Assembly: GCF_005877905.1 (NCBI RefSeq)
Contig: NZ_SWDV01000030.1
Location: 51,943-115,942 of the forward strand
Direction of reading: 5' to 3'
Length of the DNA stretch: 64,000 nt
Source: Pseudomonas nicosulfuronedens
Lineage (GTDB): Bacteria; Pseudomonadota; Gammaproteobacteria; Pseudomonadales; Pseudomonadaceae
The notes under the pieces are model-generated. The model made no database searches. It worked only from the letters and a program-made list of their open reading frames with translations, and was not told the origin of the DNA. Positions 58,000 to 64,000 of this stretch are shown here, one piece after another. Made by a program: the position numbers and the translations under genes. Position 1 is the stretch's first letter; each line of letters opens with the position of its first letter.

Positions 58000-60900
58000 T
58001 GCACGACCTCCGACGGTTGATGCGCAGGTTTGGGTTGGCGACGCAGCAGTGACAGCAGCCAGACGAAGCAGATGGGCACGAAGATGACCCCGAGCAGCGT
58101 GGCGCTGAGCATCCCGCCGATCACCCCGGTGCCGATGGCGCGCTGGCTGGCGGCGCCGGCTCCGCTGGCGACCACCAGCGGCACTACGCCGAGGATGAAG
58201 GCCATGGACGTCATGATGATCGGCCGGAAGCGCAGGCGCGCGGCCTGGATCGCGGCGTCGCGCAGGCTGTGGCCCTGTTCCCAGAGCTCCTTGGCGAACT
58301 CGACGATGAGGATCGCGTTCTTCGCCGCCAGGCCGATGATGGTGATCAGGCCGACCTTGAAGTACACATCGTTGGGCAGCCCGGTAACGGTCACCGCGAG
58401 CACCGCGCCGAGGGCGCCGATGGGCACGATCAGCATCACCGACAGCGGGATCGCCCAGCTCTCGTAGAGCGCCACCAACAGCAGGAACACCACCAGGATC
58501 GCCAGGGCGAACAGCTGGGTGGCCTGGCCGCTGGCGACTTTTTCCTGATAGGAGAGGCCGGTCCATTCGTAGCCGATGCCGGCCGGCAGTTCGCTCACCA
58601 GACGCTGCATTTCAGCCATGGCCTCGCCGGTGCTGACACCGGGGGCGGCGTCGCCGGAGATGCGGATCGACGGGTAGCCGTTGTAGCGCGCCAGCTGCAC
58701 CGGGCCTTCTTCCCAGCGGGTGCTGACGAAGGCCGACAGCGGCACCAGCTCGCCGGCGCTGTTGGGCACGTAGAGCTTGAGCACGGCTTCCGGGGTCATC
58801 CGGTCGCCCTGTTCGGCCTGCACCACCACGCGTTGCTGGCGGCCGGCGTTGGCAAAGTCGTTGATCACCGAGGAGCCGAAGGCGGTGGACAGCGCACTGC
58901 TGATGGACTCGAAGCTGACGCCCAGGGTGCGCGCCTTTTCGCGGTCGATCTCCAGGCGTAGCTGGGGGGCCTCGGCGAGGCCTTCCATCATGGCGTAGAG
59001 GATCTTCGGATTGCCGTTCGCCTCACCGAGCAGTTGGTCGCGGGCCGCCAGCAGCGCCTCGCGGCCGAGGCCGGCACGGTCCTGCAGGCGCAGCGAGAAG
59101 CCGCCGGAGTTGCCCAGGCCGTCGATGGGCGGCGGGGTAACGGCCATGATCGCGCCGTCGCTGATGCCGGCGAAGCGCTCGTTGATCGCCGCGGTTTCCG
59201 CCTCGGCGGACTGCGATTTATCGCGCACGGACCAGTCCTTCAGGGTCGGGAAGGCCAGTGCGGCGTTCTCGCCCATGCCGGAGAAGCTGAAGCCCATCAC
59301 CAGGAAGGACGAGGCCACGGCCTCGCGCGACTTGAGGAACTGCTCCAGTTCCTGGCCGGTGACGTCGGCCCGCGCACGGGTGGCGCCCGGCGGTAGCTGG
59401 ATATCGACGATCATGTAGCCCTGGTCTTCCACCGGCACGAAGGATTCCGGCAGGCGCAGGTAGCTGTAGCCGAGCAGGGCGACGATGCCGGCGTAGATCA
59501 GCATGTAGCGCCCGGCACGCTTGACCAGCGCAGTGTTGAGCAGGGTGTAGCGCTCGGTCAGGCGGTTGAAGCCCCGGTTGAAGGTGCCGAAGAAGCCGCG
59601 CTTCTCGTGGTGGCCTTCGGGGATCGGCTTGAGCAGGGTCGCGCACAGCGCCGGGGTGAAGGTCAGGGCGAGGAAGCCGGAGAACAGGATCGACACCGCC
59701 AGCGACAGGGAGAATTGCTGGTAGATCACCCCCACCGAACCCGCCATGAACGCCAGCGGCATGAACACCGCCGAGAGCACCAGGGTGATGCCGATGATCG
59801 CGCCGGACACCTGGCCCATCGCCTTGACGGTGGCGGCAGGCGGGGAGAGGCCTTCCTCGGCCATGATCCGCTCGACGTTCTCCACCACCACGATGGCGTC
59901 GTCTACCAGGATGCCGATGGCCAGCACCATGCCGAACATGGTCATCATGTTCACCGAGAAGCCCAGCAGGTACATCGCCGTCAGCGTGCCCAGCAGGCAC
60001 ACCGGCACCACGATGGCCGGGATCAGGGTGTAGCGCACGTTCTGCAGGAACAGGAACATCACCAGGAACACCAGCACCATGGCTTCGAGCAGGGTGTGGA
60101 TGACCTTCTCGATGGCCACGTCGACGAAGCGCGAGGTGTCGTAGGGCACCGAGTACTCGACGTCGTCGGGGAAGTTCACCGACAGCTCGGCCAGGCGTTC
60201 CTTGACCAGCGCAGCGGTCTGCAGGGCGTTGGCGCCCGGCGAGAGCTGGATGGCGCCGGCCACGGTGGGCTTGCCGTCCAGGCGTGCGGTGAAGTTGTAG
60301 CTCTCGCTGCCCACCTCCAGGCGCGCCACGTCGGCCAGCTTCACGGTGGAACCGTCCGGATTGGCGCGCAGGACGATACGACCGAACTCTGCCGGATCGT
60401 CCAGGGTGCCCTTCACGGCGAGGGTGGCGGTCAGCTCCTGCTCGGTGCTGCCGGGGGAGGCGCCGAAGCTGCCGGCCGGCACCTGCACGTTCTGCCCACG
60501 AATGGCATTGCCCACGTCATCGATGGACAGACCGTAGCCGACCAGCTTCTGCGGGTCGATCCACACGCGCATGGCGGCTTCGGAGGAGAAGAACTGCAGC
60601 TTGCCGACGCCTTGTACGCGGCGCAGCTCGTTATTGATGTTGCGCGCGGCGTAATCGCCCAGGGCGGTGGTGTCGGTGCGCTGGGAGCCTTCCTTGTAGT
60701 TCAGCGCGTAGATCAGCAGGAAGCCGGCGCTGGTCTGCTCGACTTCCAGCCCTTGCGTGAGCACGGCCTGGGGCATGCGCGCCTCGGCCTTCTTCAGGCG
60801 GTTCTGCACGTCCACCTGGGCCAGTTCCGGGTTGGTGCCGGGCTGGAAGGTGACCACCACTTCGGCCATGCCGTTGGAGTTGCTGGTGGATTCGAAGTAG

Positions 60901-61127
60901 AGCAGGCCCTTGGCGCCGTTGAGCTCCTCCTCGATCACGCTGGTGACCGAGTCCACCAGCACCTGCGCCGAGGCGCCGGGGTAGGTGGCGGTAACGGTGA
61001 TCTGCGGCGGCGCCACGCTGGGGTACTGGGCGACCGGTAGCAGCGGAATGGCCAGCAGGCCGGCCAGGGAAATGAACAGCGCCACCACCCACGCGAAGTT
61101 GGGGCGCTTGATGAAGAACAGTGACAT
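57996..61127 (-). CDS. mexD: RND multidrug efflux pump MexD
   Basis: A 1043-residue inner-membrane drug-proton antiporter. It starts [20 protein letters not shown] and follows P. aeruginosa MexD closely by memory along its length, including [20 protein letters not shown] (the two essential Asp of helix 4), [20 protein letters not shown] and [20 protein letters not shown]. Two porter domains give the usual broad substrate range, which in MexCD-OprJ covers fluoroquinolones, fourth-generation cephalosporins, macrolides and biocides. ATG 61127 has GAGGAA 6 bp upstream. It lies between mexC (27 bp) and oprJ (4-bp overlap) and is expected to be repressed by NfxB. Confidence 0.95.
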   Translation of the reverse strand: MSLFFIKRPNFAWVVALFISLAGLLAIPLLPVAQYPSVAPPQITVTATYPGASAQVLVDSVTSVIEEELNGAKGLLYFESTSNSNGMAEVVVTFQPGTNPELAQVDVQNRLKKAEARMPQAVLTQGLEVEQTSAGFLLIYALNYKEGSQRTDTTALGDYAARNINNELRRVQGVGKLQFFSSEAAMRVWIDPQKLVGYGLSIDDVGNAIRGQNVQVPAGSFGASPGSTEQELTATLAVKGTLDDPAEFGRIVLRANPDGSTVKLADVARLEVGSESYNFTARLDGKPTVAGAIQLSPGANALQTAALVKERLAELSVNFPDDVEYSVPYDTSRFVDVAIEKVIHTLLEAMVLVFLVMFLFLQNVRYTLIPAIVVPVCLLGTLTAMYLLGFSVNMMTMFGMVLAIGILVDDAIVVVENVERIMAEEGLSPPAATVKAMGQVSGAIIGITLVLSAVFMPLAFMAGSVGVIYQQFSLSLAVSILFSGFLALTFTPALCATLLKPIPEGHHEKRGFFGTFNRGFNRLTERYTLLNTALVKRAGRYMLIYAGIVALLGYSYLRLPESFVPVEDQGYMIVDIQLPPGATRARADVTGQELEQFLKSREAVASSFLVMGFSFSGMGENAALAFPTLKDWSVRDKSQSAEAETAAINERFAGISDGAIMAVTPPPIDGLGNSGGFSLRLQDRAGLGREALLAARDQLLGEANGNPKILYAMMEGLAEAPQLRLEIDREKARTLGVSFESISSALSTAFGSSVINDFANAGRQQRVVVQAEQGDRMTPEAVLKLYVPNSAGELVPLSAFVSTRWEEGPVQLARYNGYPSIRISGDAAPGVSTGEAMAEMQRLVSELPAGIGYEWTGLSYQEKVASGQATQLFALAILVVFLLLVALYESWAIPLSVMLIVPIGALGAVLAVTVTGLPNDVYFKVGLITIIGLAAKNAILIVEFAKELWEQGHSLRDAAIQAARLRFRPIIMTSMAFILGVVPLVVASGAGAASQRAIGTGVIGGMLSATLLGVIFVPICFVWLLSLLRRQPKPAHQPSEVVQ

Positions 61128-61154
61128 GGGGAATTCCTCGCGGCGGTCCTCGCC

Positions 61155-62324
61155 TTATTGTCGCGACGCCTGCTGTTGCTGCTGTTGCTTCTGGGCTTGA
61201 TCGGCTTGACGGGCTTCGACCTTGGCACCCGGCTGCAGGCCGGTGAGGCCACCGACGATGACCTGGTCGCCGCTGGCCAGGCCCTGGCTGATCTGCCAGC
61301 GCGAGCCCTGCATGGCGCCGGTCTGCACCTGGCGGGTCTCGACGCGGCTTTCGGCGCCGATCACCAGCACATGAGCGGTGCCGTCGGTGGCGCGCTGCAC
61401 GGCGCGTTGCGGCACCAGAATGGCCTTGGCGTCGGTGCCCTGCGGGGCGGTGACGCGCACATACATGCCTGGCAGCAGCAGACCGTCGGCGTTGTCGAAT
61501 CTGCCGCGCAACGAGACCTGGCCGGTACCGCGATCCACCGAGATATCGGTGAACAGCAGCTCGCCCTTGCGCTCGTACGGCGTGCCCTCGACGCGCAGGC
61601 TCAGGGCCTGGCTCTGGCCGGCGGGGAGGTTGCCGCTCTTCAGCGCTTCACGCAGGCGCAGGGCGTCGGCCACCGGCTGGGTGAAGTCGGCATAGATCGG
61701 GTCGAGCTGCTGGATGCGCGCCATCAAGGTGGCGTCGCCCTGGCCAACCAGTGCGCCCTCGGTCACCAGCGCGCGGCCGATGCGCCCGGAGATCGGCGCC
61801 TTGACCGAGGCATAGCCCAGGTTCAGGCGCGCGGTTTCCAGGTCCGCCTGGGCGGAGCGTACCGAAGCCTGGGCGCTGCGCAGGTCGGCGATGGCGGTGT
61901 CGAAGTCCTGCTGGCTGACCGCTTCGATCTTCACCAGCGGCTCGTAGCGCTTCACCCGCGCCTGGGCTTCCTGCTGCGCCGCCTGGGCACGCGCCAACTC
62001 GCCCTCGGCGCGGGACACGGCAGCCTTGAGCGGCGCCGGGTCGATCTGGAACAGCAGGTCGCCAGCCTTGACGTCGGCGCCTTCCTCGAAGCGCTTCTGC
62101 ACCACGATGCCCGCCACCCGCGCACGTACTTCGGCAACGCGCATCGGCTCGATACGCCCCGGCAACTCCGACGTCAGGGTGAGGGGTTCGGTCGCGACTG
62201 CCACCACATCCACTGGGCGCGCCGTTTCGGCGGCCGCCTGGGGTTCACCGGATTGTCCGCAACCGGCCAGCGCCAACGCTGCCACCAACGCACTGATTGT
62301 CCCTACTGCACGCAACCTGCCCAT
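61155..62324 (-). CDS. mexC: RND membrane fusion lipoprotein MexC
   Basis: A 389-residue adaptor. The lipoprotein signal ends ALALAGCGQ, so it is anchored by Cys22. The lipoyl halves are LPGRIEPMRVAEVRARVAGI and LNLGYASVKAPISGRIGRAL with a coiled-coil hairpin between; VSQQDFDTAIADLRSAQAS and QQLDPIYADFTQPVADALRL match MexC strongly. The C-terminus is a run of glutamines (QKQQQQQQASRQ), longer than expected and possibly variable. It is the first gene of mexCD-oprJ and is divergent from nfxB across a 172-bp control region. Confidence 0.95.
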   Translation of the reverse strand: MGRLRAVGTISALVAALALAGCGQSGEPQAAAETARPVDVVAVATEPLTLTSELPGRIEPMRVAEVRARVAGIVVQKRFEEGADVKAGDLLFQIDPAPLKAAVSRAEGELARAQAAQQEAQARVKRYEPLVKIEAVSQQDFDTAIADLRSAQASVRSAQADLETARLNLGYASVKAPISGRIGRALVTEGALVGQGDATLMARIQQLDPIYADFTQPVADALRLREALKSGNLPAGQSQALSLRVEGTPYERKGELLFTDISVDRGTGQVSLRGRFDNADGLLLPGMYVRVTAPQGTDAKAILVPQRAVQRATDGTAHVLVIGAESRVETRQVQTGAMQGSRWQISQGLASGDQVIVGGLTGLQPGAKVEARQADQAQKQQQQQQASRQ

Positions 62325-62496
62325 GTTTCACCCGGGGTCTGTCTATCTGGAAAGGTGCGTATGATCCTTTCAAACTCTAAATGAGTCAATAATGTCTCAT
62401 TTGCTTCTGTGGTGTATAAAATGTGTCATGACCTTTCAAAAGAGAGGCCTTTTTCTGCACAATGAGACGATCCGCCACCTGACACGAGGCCCCCGA
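62325..62496. promoter_or_regulatory. mexC-nfxB divergent control region with probable NfxB sites
   Basis: In this 172-bp A+T-rich gap the nonamer CCTTTCAAA occurs twice as a direct repeat (62366-62374 and 62432-62440), and AAATGAG-N10-CTCATTT (62379-62402) is a perfect dyad. NfxB is known to bind repeated motifs between nfxB and mexC in P. aeruginosa and to repress both genes, so this region is the likely operator. Which of the two signals is bound cannot be settled by eye. Confidence 0.65.
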
Positions 62497-63060
62497 ATGA
62501 CTCTCTCCGCCCACGATGAACGTCTGCTCAAGGCGCTGGCCGTCGCCATCGTCGACCGCCCTCGGGCGACGCTGAAGGAGCTGGCGGAGGCGGCGGGGGT
62601 GAGCAAGGCGACGCTGCACCGCTTCTGTGGCACCCGTGATGGGTTGATGGAGATGCTCGAGGACTACGGGCATGTGGTGATCCGGCAGATCCTCGAAGCC
62701 GCCGAGCTGCAGCGTGCCGAGCCGCTGGAAGCATTGCGCCAGCTGATCGCTGAGCACCTGCGGCACCGTGACATGCTGAACTTCCTGCTGTTCCAGTACC
62801 GCGCCGAGAACCTCGACATGCAGGCGACGACCGAGCGCTGGAGCTACTACACCGAAGCAGTGGATGCTTTCTTCCTGCGCGGCCAGCAGAGCGGCAGGTT
62901 CCGCATCGACATCACTGCCGCGGTATTCACCGAACTCTTCCTCTCGATGCTCTACGGCATGGTCGACGCCGAGCGCTACGGCCGCGCGGCCAGCTCCAGT
63001 TCCGCCCAGGTGCTGGAGCAGTTGTTCCTTCATGGTGCGCAGGTCAAGCCCCAGGCCTGA
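62497..63060 (+). CDS. nfxB: Repressor NfxB of mexCD-oprJ
   Basis: A 187-residue TetR-like repressor, the same length as P. aeruginosa NfxB, which it matches closely by memory: HDERLLKALAVAIVDRPRAT, LKELAEAAGVSKATLHRFCG (HTH, about residues 25-50), EPLEALRQLIAEHLRHRDM, and VDAFFLRGQQSGRFRIDITA with FTELFLSMLYGMVDAERYGR near the C-terminus. NfxB represses its own gene and mexCD-oprJ; loss of function gives multidrug resistance. The gene appears intact: no frameshift or early stop is visible. It is divergent from mexC. Confidence 0.96.
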   Translation: MTLSAHDERLLKALAVAIVDRPRATLKELAEAAGVSKATLHRFCGTRDGLMEMLEDYGHVVIRQILEAAELQRAEPLEALRQLIAEHLRHRDMLNFLLFQYRAENLDMQATTERWSYYTEAVDAFFLRGQQSGRFRIDITAAVFTELFLSMLYGMVDAERYGRAASSSSAQVLEQLFLHGAQVKPQA

Positions 63061-63317
63061 GTCCGCACTGCGCTGAAGGGAAAGCCACTGCCTTTGGCGG
63101 GCTGTGTCCTCGCCATCCCGTTTGGGGCTCACTGAAAAGAATTGTCTGTAGTCCCCGAGAGCTTTCCCCTGACCTTTCCGGCCTGTTCCCAGATTATTCT
63201 TATATTCCTACGTATCAGGTAGTTCCTATGGTGGCCGACTGAGTCAGCAGGTCGGCTATAGCGGGCATTCCAGCCTGTCTCCTGCGCTCGCACCCATTGC
63301 ACGCAAGGAGGTCAGGC
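63061..63317. other. 257-bp intergenic stretch upstream of vgrG
   Basis: No gene is seen. An imperfect hairpin GCCGAC/GTCGGC (63234-63256) and an A+T-rich run (TTATTCTTATATTCC near 63195) suggest a promoter for vgrG in the right half. A possible nfxB terminator was not evident. Confidence 0.4.
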
Positions 63318-64000
63318 ATGCTTCAGAAAGCACGGATTTTATTCGACCACAGCCGCCACACCCTGCACGTCAGGGACGTTGAAGCCCCGCTCGATGTACT
63401 CGCCTTCGAGGGTGACGAAGCCCCCAGCCAGCCTTTCACCTACCGCATCGAATTCACCAGCACCGATCACGACCTCGAGGGCGACAGCTTCCTGTGCCGG
63501 GACGCCAGTTTCAGCCTGCGCGCACCGCCCGAGCCGCTCGGCATCCCCGGCTACACGCCACCGATTGCCGCGCCGCTGCGAACCTTGTACGGCACCATCA
63601 CTCGCTTCGCCCTGCTGGCCTACTCGCAGGATGAATCGCGCTACGAAGTGACCTTCGTGCCACGCCTGAAGCTGCTGGGGTTCGCCCGTCAGTACCGCAT
63701 TTACCAGAACCAGAGCGTGCCGGAGATCGTCGAGCAGGTACTGCGGCGCAACAACTTCGCCGGGCAGGACTTCCTCTTCCAGCTGACCCGCGAGTACCCG
63801 CAGCGCGAACAGGTGATGCAGTACGGAGAGGACGATCTCGCCTTCATCCAGCGCCTCACCGCCGAGGTCGGCATCTGGTACCGCTTCAGCATGGACGAGC
63901 GCCTGCGCATCGAGGTGCTGGAGTTCCATGACGACCAACGCCATTACCTGCCCGCGCCAGCCCTGCCGTTGCGTCCGCTGTCATCGCTGGAGTCCAGCGG
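63318..64000 (+). CDS. vgrG: Type VI secretion spike protein VgrG, N-terminal part (cut by window end)
   Basis: The frame opens at ATG 63318 (MLQKARILFDHSRHTLHVRD), preceded by AAGGAGG at 7 bp, and is still open at the window end after 227 codons. It carries the start of the VgrG gp27-like domain: DEAPSQPFTYRIEFTSTDHD, LRTLYGTITRFALLAYSQDE, YEVTFVPRLKLLGFARQYRI, PEIVEQVLRRNNF and QYGEDDLAFIQRLTAEVGIW. VgrG trimers form the tip of the contractile needle and carry effectors. The usual length is 650-750 residues or more, so two thirds lies outside; effector and immunity genes would be expected downstream. Confidence 0.95.
   Translation, partial: MLQKARILFDHSRHTLHVRDVEAPLDVLAFEGDEAPSQPFTYRIEFTSTDHDLEGDSFLCRDASFSLRAPPEPLGIPGYTPPIAAPLRTLYGTITRFALLAYSQDESRYEVTFVPRLKLLGFARQYRIYQNQSVPEIVEQVLRRNNFAGQDFLFQLTREYPQREQVMQYGEDDLAFIQRLTAEVGIWYRFSMDERLRIEVLEFHDDQRHYLPAPALPLRPLSSLESS

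Overview
The window is chromosomal DNA from a gamma-proteobacterium, almost certainly a Pseudomonas of the wider P. aeruginosa / P. nitroreducens / P. citronellolis group. The evidence is high G+C coding sequence with strong GC3 bias, two OprD-family porins, a complete nfxB-mexCD-oprJ efflux locus whose proteins closely resemble those of P. aeruginosa, a protein that looks like AtsK of P. putida, a DUF2790 protein, and several families of intergenic inverted repeats typical of the genus. No rRNA, tRNA, CRISPR array, insertion sequence or prophage was seen.

Layout. 1-9.1 kb: the end of katG, a periplasmic GlpQ-like phosphodiesterase, a receiver-LuxR-PAS protein ending in a degenerate kinase module and facing a large autotransporter, then aqpZ and a DUF2501 protein. 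9.1-17.1 kb: two GNAT acetyltransferases, a YjhX-type protein, two LysR regulators, an MFS exporter, and an HxlR / membrane-fusion / DHA2 efflux operon. 17.1-28.1 kb: an OprD porin behind a 636-bp non-coding stretch, an alpha/beta hydrolase, then a long minus-strand group with a charged secreted peptide, small membrane proteins, DUF1329 and DUF1302 proteins, a sterol-desaturase-family enzyme, an AraC regulator and a short-chain dehydrogenase.

28.2-41.7 kb is the most unusual part. A GntR regulator is translationally coupled to an AprA-like flavoprotein. This is followed by an AprB-like two-cluster ferredoxin, a sulfonate/nitrate-type ABC transporter, a HEAT-repeat protein and a DUF971 protein; the transporter ATPase, HEAT and DUF971 genes are chained by 4-bp ATGA overlaps. 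Next to it lies a sulfate-ester locus: two TauD-family dioxygenases (one is AtsK), a TonB-dependent receptor and a divergent LysR regulator. Together they suggest organosulfur scavenging with an uncharacterised flavoprotein redox step.

41.8-54.4 kb: a GNAT, an SH3-domain membrane protein, a czcRS-like two-component system divergent from czcCBA with a perfect metal-regulator-like palindrome between them and a small overlapping ORF inside czcCBA, an orphan periplasmic binding protein and a second OprD porin. 54.6-64 kb: a cupin, an MgtC-family protein, a NIPSNAP protein, oprJ-mexD-mexC, nfxB, and the start of a type VI secretion vgrG cut by the window edge.

Functions are assigned by recognising sequence motifs and recalled family sequences. 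No database search was run.
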